Shown here in pieces: positions 42,460 to 53,290 of a stretch of 64,000 nt of DNA. Every line of letters begins with the position of its first letter. Positions within the stretch are counted from its first letter, which is position 1. Source of the DNA: Schistocerca nitens (lineage: Eukaryota > Arthropoda > Insecta > Orthoptera > Acrididae). Both the position numbers and the translations under genes were made by a program. Under the pieces are notes generated by a model. The model searched no databases, was not told where the DNA came from, and saw nothing but the letters and a program-made list of their open reading frames with translations. The stretch spans positions 9,904,501 through 9,968,500 of the forward strand of contig NC_064615.1 in the NCBI RefSeq assembly GCF_023898315.1. The letters run 5' to 3'.

Positions 42460-43683
42460 AAGGGTTGTTATTCTGTATTATCATTCCCATGGAATCAACT
42501 TGTAGACACGCACTTGGCCTTTGGTGTTGCAAGAACTACGGAAGGAGCTCGGCGCTTGTACGCAGAACGTTGTCCAAACAGACGACTACCAAGTCAGAGA
42601 ACCTTTGCTGCTGCGGCTCATAGTCTCCGTGAAAGGGGAACCTTAGTGGCAGATTTCCATGCTCGTGGTCGACCACGGACTGTACGTAATCCTGATTTCG
42701 AGGAACGAGTGCTACAACAATACTTCACATGGCGTACGATCCAGTGCTCACGCTCTAAACGCTAGTTCTGGCAGTGCTTGGAGAACTCTGTCTGATGTTC
42801 GTCCTCATCCCAACTAGTTGTGTAAAGTACAGGACAGGAACTTCTACCCACTGATTTTTAAGTTTGAAACGACTTTGCCGTATGGCTTTTGCAGCAAAAA
42901 ATCGTGACTCCCGACTTCGCAAACACTGTTCTGTGGACTGGTAAATCGACTTTCACCGGCGAAGGAATGTTCAGCATTCGTAGCTCCCATGTATGGTTTC
43001 GTGAAAATCCTCCAGGTGCGCCTGTCCACCATTTTCAGAGACGATTTTGAGTTAATGTTTGGGTCGGAATTATTCACAACGAAGTAGTGGGGCCTTACAT
43101 TCTTGGTTGGTTGGTTGGTTGGTTTTGGGGAAGGAGACCAGACAGCGTGGTCATCGGTCTCATCGGATTAGGGAAGGATGGGGAAGGAAGTCGGCCGTGC
43201 CCTTTCAGAGGAACCATCCCGGCATTTGCCTAGAGTGATTTAGCTTACATTCTTCCACACCGTCTAACTGATCATGTTTATTGCGTATTTCCCGAACGCG
43301 CACTTCCAGGTGTCCTCGAAAATGTGTCGCTTCAAACCAGAAGACGAATGCTCTTCCAGCATGGTGGGGCAAGTTCCCATTTCACAATTCGAGTGAGAAG
43401 ATTTGAGGACAGATAATACCCTGGACGCCGGACTGGACGTAACTGACCTGCAAAATCCCGAGATCTCACACCATTTGATTTTTATCTTTGGAGCCACGTG
43501 AAAGCTCTTGTGTACCGAACTACTATAAACACTGTGCAAGAACTCGTGACTCGAACTGCAGTTACAAGACACGCCCGAGATGATGCCAATGACACTTTAC
43601 TCAATGTCCAGCGTTCCGTGATTCGGCTGCTTGGAATATGCCATCAAGTCAATGGCGCACACTTCGAGTATGTACTGCAGTAG
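42460..43683 (+). pseudogene. DD41D-type transposase relic, two catalytic residues lost
   Basis: The N-terminal part has ARRLYAERCPNRRLPSQRTF and ARGRPRTVRNPDFEE (DUF4817-like helix-turn-helix). Later come GKSTFTGEGMFS, where the usual Asp is Gly, then WFRENPPGAPVHHFQRRF, NVWVGIIHNEVVGPYIL, QHGGASSHF (second Asp replaced by Gly), SRDLTPFDFYLWSHVKALVY and NGAHFEYVLQ at the end. Stops and shifts are frequent. A partial SINE (43105-43243) interrupts the gene. Inverted ends were not found. Confidence 0.85.
43105..43243 (-). repeat. 5'-truncated SINE of another family, AACC-tailed
   Basis: On the minus strand it reads from ATCACTCTAGGCAAATGCCG to GAGACCGATGACC and ends in (AACC)n, seen as GGTTGGTTGGTTGGTT on the plus strand. 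Target-site duplication CTTACATTCTT at 43094-43104 and 43244-43254. Confidence 0.88.
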
Positions 43684-43687
43684 TCAC

Positions 43688-43880
43688 CCTTAGTGGCCGA
43701 GCGGTTCTAGGCGCTACAGTCTCGAACCGCGCGACCGCTACGGTCGCAGGTTCGAATCCTGCATGGGGCATGGATGTGTGCGTTGTCCTTAGGTTAGTTA
43801 GATTTCAGTAGTTCTAAGTTCTAGGGGAATGATGACTTCAGCAGTTAAGTCCCATAGTGCACAGAGCCATTTGAACCATT
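43688..43880 (+). repeat. tRNA-headed SINE, main family, copy 6
   Basis: Standard A box TGGCCGAGCGG and B box GGTTCGAATCC. The 17-bp duplication TGTACTGCAGTAGTCAC (43671-43687), with TGTACTGCAGTAATCAC at 43881-43897, brackets it; it sits at the stop codon of the transposase relic. Confidence 0.94.
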
Positions 43881-43929
43881 TGTACTGCAGTAATCACAAT
43901 GTACAGTCATTTTTCCTCCAGGTGTGTTG

Positions 43930-44600
43930 TCCAGTGCACTAAAATACGAGTAAGAGACCACATGGTCATAAAATGATTACTAGCATCCAACCTATGATCC
44001 CACAAAACTTATGTGCTTTTTGGAACGAAATACATCAGTGATTCTGAATATCAGCGATCCGACAGCTTGTTGGTAGGTCTGTGGAGGTATGTGGCGTTAG
44101 ATGTCTACACACAGGTCATGTAAAACGCGTAAATAACGGGCCGCTGATTTGCGTACGCCGTGTGGCGCCCGATAGCGATCTAGATGGGTTTCATAGGACT
44201 TACATCTAGCGAATTTGGTTGCCGAGACATCACCGTAAGTTAACTAAAATTCCCCTGGAGCCACTGTAGCACGGTTCTGGCTTCGAGATACGGACAATTA
44301 TGCTGCTGAAAGATGACAACGCCGTCGGGGCAGACATCAAGCGTGAAGGGATGCAGACAATTCGCAGCTGTTAGCGTGTCTTCGATTATTACTCCAGGTC
44401 ACACGCAAGTGCAGGAGAATGTCTCCTGTAGCTTATTACTGCTCCCACCAGCCTGCACCCGTGGCACGCTTCACGTTTCGAGTCTACGATCAGCTCGATG
44501 ACGGCTTTTCTGGAGACGACCATCAACCTAGTGTAGTAAAAATGTGATTCACGCAAGGTCGAACCCCGATGATCCCTGATCCCGTGTCCATTTCAATTGT
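43930..44600 (-). pseudogene. Tc1-like transposase relic, second Tc1 family
   Basis: The minus strand around 44170-44370 gives FTLDVCPDGVVIFQQHNCP, then TVLQWLQGNF, LTVMSRQPNSLDVSPMKPI. This is the second-acid to third-acid region of a Tc1-like DDE domain. The second Asp is His (FQQHN) and the Glu position is Lys (SPMK). Two stops occur in this stretch. The rest is not readable. Confidence 0.7.
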
Positions 44601-44627
44601 AATTGACGATATCGTTGTGTCAACATA

Positions 44628-46025
44628 CACTACTCGCCATTAAAATTACTACAGCACGAACATGACATGCTACAGAACGCGAAATTTAGCCGACAGGGAG
44701 AAGATGCTGTCATATGCAAATGATTAACTTTTCAGAGCATTCACACAAGGTTGGCGCCGGTGGCGACACCTACAACGTGTTGACATGAGGAAAGTTTCCA
44801 GCCGATTTCTCATACATAAATGGCAGTTCACTGGCGTTGCCTGGTGAAACGTTGTTGTGATGCCTCGTGTAAGGAGGAGAAATGCGTACCATCTCGTTTC
44901 CGACTTTCACAAAGGTCGGACTGTAGCCTATGGCGATTGCGGTTTATCGTATCGCGACATTGCTGCTCGCGTTGGTCGAGATCCAATGACTGTTAGCAGA
45001 ATATGGAATCGGTGGGTTCAGGAGGGTAATACGGAACGCCGTGCTAGATCCCAACGGCCTTGTATCACTAGTAGTCGAGATGACAAGCATCATACCTGCA
45101 TTGCTGCAACGGATCGTGCAACCACGTCTCGATCCCTGAGTCACCAGATGGGGACCTTAGCAAGACAACAACCATCTGCACTTCGACCACGTTTGCAGCA
45201 GCATGGACTATCAGCTCGGAGACCATGGCTGCGGTTACCCTTGACGCTGCATCACAGACAGGAGCGCCTGCGATGGTATACTCAACGACGAACCTGGGTG
45301 CACGAATGGCAAAACGTAATTTTTTCGGATAAATCCAGGTTCTGTTTACAGCATCATGATGGTCGCATCCGTGTTTGCGAAATCGCGGTGAACGCACACT
45401 GGAAGCGTGTATTTGTCATCGCCGTACTGGCGTATCATCCTGGCGTGATGGTATGGGGTGCCATTGGTTACACGTCTCGGTCACTTCTTGTTCGAATTGC
45501 CGGTACTTTGAACAGTGGACGTTACACTTCAGATGTGTTACGACCCATGGCTCTACCCTTCATTCGATCCCTGCGAAATCCTACATTTCAGCAGGATAAT
45601 GCACGACCGCATGTTGCAGGTCCTGTACGGGCCTTTCTGGATACAGAAAATGGTAGACTGCTGCCCTGGCCAGCACATTCTCCAGCTCTCACACCAATTG
45701 AAAACGTCTGGTCAATGGTGGCCGAGCAACTGGCTCGTCACAATACGCCACTACTCTTGATGAACTGTGTTATCGTGTTCAAGCTGCATGGGCAGCTGTA
45801 CCTGTACACGCCATCCAAGCTCTGTTTGACTCAATGCCCAGGCGTATCAAGGCCGTTATTACGGCCAGAGGTGGTTGTTCTGGGTCCTGATTTCTCAGGA
45901 TCTATGCACCCAAACTGCGTGAAAATCTAATCACATGTCAGTTCTAGTATAATATATTTGTCCAGTGAAATCCCGTTTTTCATCTACATTTCTTCTTAGT
46001 GTAGCAATTTTAATGGCCAGTAGTG
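44628..46025 (+). mobile_element. Tc1-like element, copy 2, near full length
   Basis: Ends CACTACTCGCCATTAAAATT at 44628 and the complement at 46025 are flanked by TA (44626-44627 and 46026-46027). It is in the opposite orientation to copy 1 and carries the part that copy 1 lost. Confidence 0.93.
44857..45930 (+). pseudogene. Tc1 DD34E transposase, frameshifted near the C-terminus
   Basis: It starts MMPRVRRRNAYHLVSDFHKG at 44857. Two helix-turn-helix units follow (LSYRDIAARVGRDP; WNRWVQEGNTE). The catalytic region has FSDKSRF (first Asp; usual Glu after it is Lys), MVWGAIGY, FQQDNARPHV and LTPIENVWSM (Glu 34 residues after the second Asp). After NTP, four bases are missing relative to copy 1 (near 45751), so the last 60 residues are out of frame; the homologous end reads in another frame. 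The four-base loss and the Lys are the main visible damage. Confidence 0.92.
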
Positions 46026-46027
46026 TA

Positions 46028-46540
46028 TGAAAACATAACTGTTGTCTGCTCTCGAGCTCCATGTTCAACAAATTACGATGAACGGTGTGGGCCAAAACAG
46101 TTGTGCGTGTACCAGCATTGTGCTCTTTGGCAGAGATGCCAGAGATCACCAGCTATCACATCTTACAAAGCACACAAGCCTCCGAACCCCCTGTTCTGTG
46201 AAGAGTCTTGGAGTCCAACCATTTAGCACCTAGTAGTAATTTTGCTCTCCTTCTACCTTTTCCCGTACAAGCTCAAGACAGAAGCACATGAACACTAGAC
46301 CTGCTTCGCCGTTTTCGAGATACTCGTTCACAGGCTCTGCGTAATAATAATTTGCCACTTGTCATAGTCGATTATCTCAATGGATTTCCCCACTTTCAGC
46401 CCATATCTTTGCTAAGGTGATCGACCTTCTTGTTCCGCTTACAAGCTTCAGTTACCACGTCAGACGCCCACAAAACCACCAGGTTACAACCAACAGCGCA
46501 GTGGTCAGTGGTCCAAACGTTTTGGCTCTTAGTGTGTATG
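46028..46540. other. unassigned, possibly part of an unknown repeat
   Basis: No gene recognised. The sequence is moderately GC-rich and compositionally like decayed transposon DNA; no inverted ends or tRNA-like boxes found. Confidence 0.4.
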
Positions 46541-46755
46541 TGCAGAGTGGAGCTGATATGAATGTAGAACGTGAGAGGGCTGTTAGAGTAGGTTATAAGA
46601 AGCGTATTTCATAAAGCGACCCACGTCCGCATCTCTTAGCGTACGGCACTAGACGTCGCACTGCCAAGTGAGCAGGCACCCAACATGTCATCCAAGCCGT
46701 CGTGGTAGCAGGTCTCCAGGGGAACGTTTTCATTGTTTTTGTGGCGTCAATGTAA

Positions 46756-48490
46756 ATGCGGAGTCAAAATGAAGTTTTACAACGTTTGTTTGAAAAAAGT
46801 TACCAAATGTGTTCGAAATTACGCCCTCCTGATGGAATGCACGCCGTACAACCACGCTGGAGTGTCTGTCACCCTGTTTCGAACACTCCTGGCAAAGAAC
46901 AAATTGCTTCGGAGGCCGCCGTAATGCGTGCTATCAGCTCTTCATCAGTTTCTTCATCAGTTTTGGGTTAGCAGAAGAGCCAACACCGTGTTACGAGTGG
47001 AGGCCGAAGAGCACGCGTTTTAGCTCACGCAGGCTGGCCTGAGGAGGGAAGGACTATACTGACGTGAGGTCTGGAACATGACAAGGAATGAGAATTCAGA
47101 AAGCGGACGTAATTAGTTTCATACTTAACTTTAATCCATTAATGATGAACGTCGCTCTTGACGGTACATGATTCACAATATTATCTGTTCAGAATACATT
47201 CTTGAAGATAGCAATTATAGTAACTGAATATGGCGCCTTGCTAGGTCGTAGCAAATGACGTAGCTGAAGGCTATGCTAAACTGTCGTCTCTGCAAATGAG
47301 AGCGTATGTAGACAATGAACCATCGCTAGCAAAGTCGGCTGTACAACTGGGCGAGTGCTAGGGAGTCTCTCTAGACTAGACCTGCCGTGTGGCGGTGCTC
47401 GGTCTGCAATCACTGATAGTGGCGACACGCGGGTCCGACGTATACTAACGGACCGCGGCCGATTTAAGGGCTACCACCTAGCAAGTGTGGTGTCTGGCGG
47501 TGACACCACAGTTTCATAAACAACAGGTTTCAGATGGCCCCAGAAGAAAAAAATCTGTGGGCGTCAAGTCGAAGGAACGTGCAGGCCATGCCACCCACTC
47601 ACTGCGCCCTGCCTAGTTCTCACGAAAAGGTTTCATCCAAATGCATTCGCACTGCATGTGTGAAGTGCGCAGCTGCACAATCGTGTTGGTACCACACTCG
47701 CATGAAACGTTTTCCAACAACTCTGGCAGAGTTTCTAGTAAAAAGATTAAGTATGTGTCTGAGTTCAGTATGTTTGGACCGACCAGACTATTCCCTAATA
47801 AGCCGATACAAATGTTGACAGAGAAGCAATCTTGGTGGCCACGAACAAAGGCAGCGTGCTGATTTTCCCGTGCCCACATGTGTCGATTGCGTCTGCTGAA
47901 CGTAACTTCTCTTGTAAAGGGTGCTTCGTCTGTAAAACGTGCACGGTTCGGAAAGTTCGGTCGAATGGCACACCTTTGTAGAAAACACTGGCAGAATTCA
48001 GTTCGGCGTGGAAAATCGTCTGGGTTAAGGTCGTGAAACTTCTGAAGGTGGTAGGTAGGGGTGCAGATAATTTTAATGCCACACACGCCAAATTGTGGAA
48101 TTTCTTACACCTTTTTCCCATGCAACACGCCACGAGCTTGTTGAAGGTGTGCCTTCCAGAAGAGGTAATACCCCTCTTCAAGCCCTGCTGTACACACTGC
48201 GCGTTGACCACTGCATCCGTCAGGCCTTTGTAACTGTAACACCTGATCTGAAGTAGGCCTTAAGAGCACATGTGCCATTACGAGAACGTGCCAGTGGAAA
48301 ACGTAACTGAAGTTAACCTCTCTCTCAGGAACCCGTGGATGACAGTAAATGTGTGTGTCTGCCACTCGACGATTCGTTAGCCGGCAAACGTTGGGCAGCG
48401 TGAGAATTTACATCCGCTACTCCGTAAGCGGAGTGCATGTCTACTCTTTCCTCCCAAGAATAGCGCTCCATTTCATGTCGCTCCATATAG
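46756..48490 (-). pseudogene. DD41D-type transposase, decayed and split by a solo LTR
   Basis: On the minus strand the start near 48490 gives MERHEMERYSWEERVDMHSA, then RLPANE and scattered N-terminal pieces. Later come FHDLNPDDFPRRTEFC, ARFTDEAPFT (first Asp), HMWARENQHA, NSLVGPNIL, WYQHDCAAAHFTHAV (second Asp, near 47670) and AWPARSFDLTPTDFFLLG (third). The LTR lies here, and the C-terminal part (EELIARITAASEAI, LPGVFETG, CTACIPSGGRNFEHI) continues at 46960-46756. Many shifts make it dead, yet all three catalytic acids remain at the base level. Confidence 0.87.
46964..47510 (-). mobile_element. solo LTR, 547 bp
   Basis: On the minus strand it starts TGTGGTGTCACCGCCAGACA and ends GCTAACCCA, giving the TG...CA ends of an LTR. 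GTTT is duplicated on both sides (46960-46963 and 47511-47514), as for Ty3/gypsy-type insertion. No internal retroelement sequence remains, so recombination between two LTRs is likely. The terminal 25 bases form a short hairpin (TGTGGTGTC...GACACCACA). It interrupts the transposase gene of the surrounding transposon. Confidence 0.85.
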
Positions 48491-48953
48491 TAACAAACAC
48501 AAGTGTCCCCGTTTCATGATAAACTGACACAGGGAGAAGCAGACTCCGCAGTATCCACAGCTGCTGCCCTCTGTCAAAAGGCATTCCCACAGCCAAAAGC
48601 AATGAGTTCACGTCTCAATAAGAGGCAGAAAACCCGTAGTGTTGTGTCCTCCTGGAATATCCGCAACTACGTCGACTACAGCGTTTGCAAATAAAGGTAT
48701 TAAAACTTCATCCCGACGTCTCTTTTACCATGATGTCAGAAATACTTTAAAATCTTTGCACTGCAGACCTACTCCCATGATGGCTCGGATGGCATGTTGT
48801 GCGCCTACTCTCTTGACTTCGCGCGAGCTGTTCAAGAACGCCTAGCGCCGTACACTGAGTGGCGCGGACATGGGTTGCTGTGTGAAACATACTTGTTATG
48901 ACCCACTCTACCAGTACTCTCATTTTCTACATTCACTTCAGCTACACCCTGTA

Positions 48954-49415
48954 TAGATCGTGCAATGGTCAACTGCTACAAGAGAGACGAAGTCCAGTGT
49001 GGAATTTATCTCCACATGACTTAGGTATCTAATAACACACACAACCCACCGACTCTGCTAAGAGAGAGGTGACGTATGTCAGGTTGCTAATGCTACGCTG
49101 CATGAAACACAAACAATATATTAGACACGGAAACAATGTATTACAGTGGGAATGGGAAGCAAAGAAGTTCAAATAAAAACAAATTGATGTAAAATTTATT
49201 ATAATTTTTTTTCATACAATGTTTTACATACAAGGTTTTTTGTATTTAATGTTATCGCATTTCAACAATTACAGAAAAAGCTGCATTCGTTGTTTTGCAT
49301 ATAATATTTTTACAATTTAGCATTGCACCTTGGTTACGTAAAGAGATTTTGTACAATATTTTTCCACTACCTGAGCAGTCGCAAACAAAATTAATTTCCA
49401 TCAAAAAAATTAACT
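48954..49415. other. unassigned, AT-rich
   Basis: No gene. It is strongly AT-rich from 49180; it lies between the DD41D transposon and the polymerase relic. Confidence 0.45.
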
Positions 49416-49427
49416 CGAAATAATAAG

Positions 49428-49610
49428 GCTCTGAGCACTATGGGACTCAACTGCTGTGGCCATCAGTCCCCTAGAACTTAGAACTACTTAAACCTAACTA
49501 ACCTAAGGACATCACACACATCCATGCCCGAGGCAGGATTCGAACCTGCGACCGTAGCAGTCGCACGGTTCCGGACTGCGCGCCTAGAACCGCGAGACCA
49601 CCGCGGCCGG
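49428..49610 (-). repeat. tRNA-headed SINE, main family, copy 7
   Basis: Reverse-strand copy that lacks the last 15 or so bases of the usual tail (starts GCTCTGAGCACTATGGG). A 12-bp duplication CGAAATAATAAG (49416-49427 and 49611-49622) brackets it. Confidence 0.93.
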
Positions 49611-50875
49611 CGAAATAATAAGAAGGCTATGTGAATTCACATGAGTTACGATTACAATATATAAAATATACACACATTTTTCAGGTATTAACATTACATT
49701 ATTTACATTCATCAGGTATTTGGAATAACAGCTATCAAGATCGTTCATCAGCCAGTTGTGGCCTCACACAACACTGCTCACTTTGTCGTGAAGTATAACA
49801 TGCTTTCACGCTGAAAGTGATGATGTGTATCAAATTACAGTCGAAACTGAGTGCAGCTCAGAATGAATTATACATTACGAAGTTGACTTTTCATTATCAT
49901 TTAACTAACATTCCCAATAATTATTGTCAATGCTAACTTGTTTCGCTGATGAGCATTTTACACCTTTCGCTCAATGCCTTAACCACTGTGCATTAGTTTC
50001 GAGAGCATACATTTTTGCTCTTAGTCTTAAGGATCTGTAACAATCGCTTCTGACAGTTCATCTATTATTAAACCCATCTTCCTTTTATTGACATGTGGCA
50101 GGGTTGTCAATGTTATCAGGGTAAGCTGAAATGTCAGACCAAATTTATACATTACTTTTAGTGTCACCATAAATATTTAAGGGGGTTACATGATATATTG
50201 CACTCTTCCTGTCTGTGTAACGTGATTTACATTATTTTATCCACATTTTTTCAGGAGGAAGTCATAATGAATATCTGCAAGCAATCTCTTGGAAATAACT
50301 GAAATGGCCTTATCAAATACTACGAGTACATTGTTAAATTCAGTTGAAACCAGATTCTCATTAAATATGACAATGCACTGAAAATTCGGTTTTTCAATCA
50401 GAACAGCAGCTCCATATTTTCCTTCCCATCACAATTTTTTGGAAATTAAGCATAGTTTTGTCAAAAACTCTATTATTCGTGAGTTTGAGAAAATATTTTT
50501 CGAAATCATTATTAACATTCATATGTTTCTCATCATTAATAACTATATACCCTTTCATACAGGCAGCTTGATGGAATGACAATACCCAATGACAACAATT
50601 CTTTACAATAAGATGGTTCTTCCAGCCTTATGAAGTAATGTGATGAGCAGAATCTGAGGAATATTTTTTAAGCAAAGACTTTAAATTTCCATAGTGAATC
50701 TCATAGTTTCTGTTTTTGCACAATGAGGAAATGAGTCGCTTTTCAACACCCATCTTGTTGATGTTAGGTAGAGGTACAATTTTCTCTTGACATAATGACA
50801 GAGCAGAGAGACTTTCATGCAATAGATACTCAAGATCCACTTATAAAATGCAGCCAGTCGCTGAGTCATCAGGTA

Positions 50876-52141
50876 CGTCATGTGTGAGATAAGTAATGAG
50901 ACTGGCAACAATGCGGGCGATCTGGCAACGCTGTGTTGTTCTACTTGTGTAGACTGGTGTGTTCATCCCTTCCAGATACTCAGTCCGAGTTTTGGCTCTG
51001 TGCAGCCATTACGTGATTTTTGAGAGCGCCATTAGTGAAGTTGTGTTTTTGTTGTGTGTAACGAAAATGGAACAGCGGAGTTTAAAGCAACGTTATGCCA
51101 TCATGTTTTGTACTAAACTCTTGGAATCCGCGAGTGTGACCTTCGAAAAATTGAAATAGGCCTGTGGGAAACATTTCTAATGAGTCCCAAGTTTTTCGAT
51201 GGTACAAATCACTTCTGGAAGGCCGCGAACATGTTGAAGGTGGACGTCGCTCACAGAGGCCTTCAACTTCGAAAACCGACGAAGACGTCGAACGTGCGCG
51301 TCCTCTTGTGAGATCAGACCTACGTTTAACAATAGCGATGATGGGTGACCTGTTAAAATTAAACACTTTCACTATACAACAAATTTTGGCCAACGTTTTA
51401 CACGTGCGAAAGGTTTGTGTCTAAATGGTACCGTAAAACAAATGAGAAGAAGGGCAATCGAAGAAACGTATGCATTGATCTACTTGAGGGGATTGCCAGT
51501 TACCACGAATTTTTTGTGTGACTCTGAAACAAAGTGGCAAAATCTGGAGTTGCACACTGAGAGGTCTTGAGTGAAAAAAGCTCTGATGAGTAAATCGAAG
51601 ATCAAACCCATGATAATCTGTTCTTTTGACTGTTCGTGTATCGTGCATAAAGAATTTGTTCCTCCAGGGCAAACTGACAACCAAGTGTGTTACAAAGATG
51701 TCTCTGAAAGGCTGAGGGTGAGGGTGAATCGAGTGAGACCGGACATTTTGCAGGCAAGCGGATGCTGCACTATGACAACGACCCGTGTCACACAGCCACT
51801 CCCATCGTGGAATTTTACCTCAAAAGGCATTCCTGTTGTTCCACAATCCCCCTGTTTATCTTATCTGAGTCCTTGCGACTTCTTCCCGAAACCGAAAAAT
51901 GTTTTAAAAGGACGCCATTTTGGGACTCTGGAGAACGTTCAAAAGAACTTGCTTGACATGTTAAAGGCCATGTCAGTTGAAGCCCTTCAGGGCTGCTACC
52001 AAGACTGTGATAACGACTCCGCCGGTGAATAGCTGACGAAGGGAACTACTTTGAAGACGACAGTATTTTTGTTTGAAAAAATAAAAACTTCGGTAGATAA
52101 AAATCAGTCCCATTACTTGTTTCACACACCTCATGTGTCAT
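50876..52141 (+). mobile_element. mariner, fourth family, inserted in the DNA polymerase relic
   Basis: The ends are CGTCATGTGTGAGATAAGTA at 50876 and, inverted, a related end at 52141 (AGTAATGGGACT shared as AGTAATGAGACT). TA flanks both sides (50874-50875 and 52142-52143). The flanking polymerase homology continues directly on each side of the duplicated TA. Confidence 0.85.
51067..52032 (+). pseudogene. mariner transposase, fourth family, decayed
   Basis: It starts MEQRSLKQRYAIMFCTKLLE at 51067. Blocks follow in mixed frames: GRPRTC-like, PSTSKTDEDVERARPLVRSD, DLRLTIAMMGDLLKLN, then LCDSETKWQN (first Asp), MSKSKIKPMIICSFD, VHKEFVPPGQT, LHYDNDPCHTA (second Asp) and SPCDFFPKPKNVLKG (third). 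Stops follow EKLK and ERS and at least three shifts occur. The catalytic acids remain. Confidence 0.87.
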
Positions 52142-53290
52142 TACATCAAACCAGTTGGCAAAGAACCACGCAAGATCAGAGAGTGGCAAGTCTTGTGTCA
52201 TGGCCCAGCTATACAGACTTAACATAAAGATTTGTAAAATAAGGCTCCTGCTTCTTTTCATCATAGCAACCATGTAGATACTGTGTGCGCATGTGTGTCT
52301 GTATGAGCAGGTCAATGCGACTGCATGTCTCCCTTGTCTCATTAGACGCACTGTATTTGCTCAATATGAGCAATAAGCTGCAATTCTCTTTTAGAAATTT
52401 TTAGCTTAGCATCCATGGCAGGCCAGATGAAGTAATATAATCAGCTGGATCTACGGCATATGTCGTAAGGCAACGACTGTAAAAGTTTCCGAATACATTG
52501 GCAAGGAGTAGCACATCAATTCTGAAATGTAAATCAGAATAATCTCCAAGTGTTTTACTCTTTAACTCCTTCCATATATTGCTATCTCAGTGGTACTTGA
52601 CTTCTGATACTGTTTCATTCTATAGCAAACTTTTAAACTTTTCCATTGACGGTGAACAATCTTCCAGTAAAATCGATTAGTCGTCCACATAGTCATATAG
52701 AAAAATTCCTTTCTCATTAACTGGGTTAAATTCTTGATCATTGAGAAAATATGACCTCATTATCGAATTCCAGTTATGATGCACACATTGCAAGACATGA
52801 TGTCAAGAAATTCAGCGAAGCCAAATCGGAAATAAATTTGCACTATAGTGCTGTTGCAAAAATGTAATACTACATGCAAAAGATTAAAATTTCTCCACAT
52901 TTCTTGTAGAAATAGGAATAGAAATAAGAACATAGTATACATTTAATTTATCTTTTTTATTTTCATCTGTTGTTTATACTCACGAATGTTTGTGATCAAG
53001 GAATGACTACCATTACTGCTATGTTGTGAAATACGACTAGCACTGCATTTTTAGGTGTGTAGTTCACACTGCAACTGGGATCCACGGAACTCGGTAGACA
53101 ATCTGGTTCAATGACAGTGGCCTCTGTGTTTTAAATCGCCTTCCTCAAACGATTTCTGGTAAATATGGCAAATCTCAGCATTCACAAAATGTCTACACTC
53201 CTTAAGCCCACCTCTGTAAGGAGTACATCTATACATGTTCGACTTTTAAATGCAGAGTAAACAGACACCCTTTGAAGATCATCTAATACG

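Larger units (their letters stand above)
46543..48951 (-). mobile_element. DD41D-type transposon with about 190-bp TIRs, holding a solo LTR
   Basis: The right end reads GCTACACCCTG then TA at 48952-48953. Its inner sequence, inverted, matches 46543-46730: GAATGTAGAA, CCCA(C/T)GTCCGC, CAACATGTCATCCAAGCC (left) against CAACATGCCATCCGAGCC (right, inverted). The TIRs are clearly diverged, so it is old. The transposase is on the minus strand. Confidence 0.85.
49880..53290 (-). pseudogene. Protein-primed family B DNA polymerase (DNA_pol_B_2 type), broken, split by a mariner
   Basis: Read on the minus strand, pieces appear in family order. A Cys/His block recalling endonuclease VII-like fingers (KSFEEGDLKHRGHCH, about 53120-53170). 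KGIFLYDYVDD and KTLGDYSDLHFRIDVLLLA (exonuclease end, about 52540-52720). LSLYSWAM (motif A region, near 52200, with a frameshift and Tyr where Asp is expected). A mariner then interrupts. NDFEKYFLKLTNNRVFDKTM (motif B, 50400-50500). IYGDTKS (motif C, about 50151-50174; the second Asp of the usual YGDTDS is Lys). KMYALET and AKGVK near 50010 and 49960 (thumb side). Such polymerases copy linear DNA from a terminal protein. They occur in Maverick/Polinton elements and adintovirus-like viruses. Stops, shifts and changed catalytic residues make this relic dead. I found no companion integrase, ATPase or capsid gene. Confidence 0.82.
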
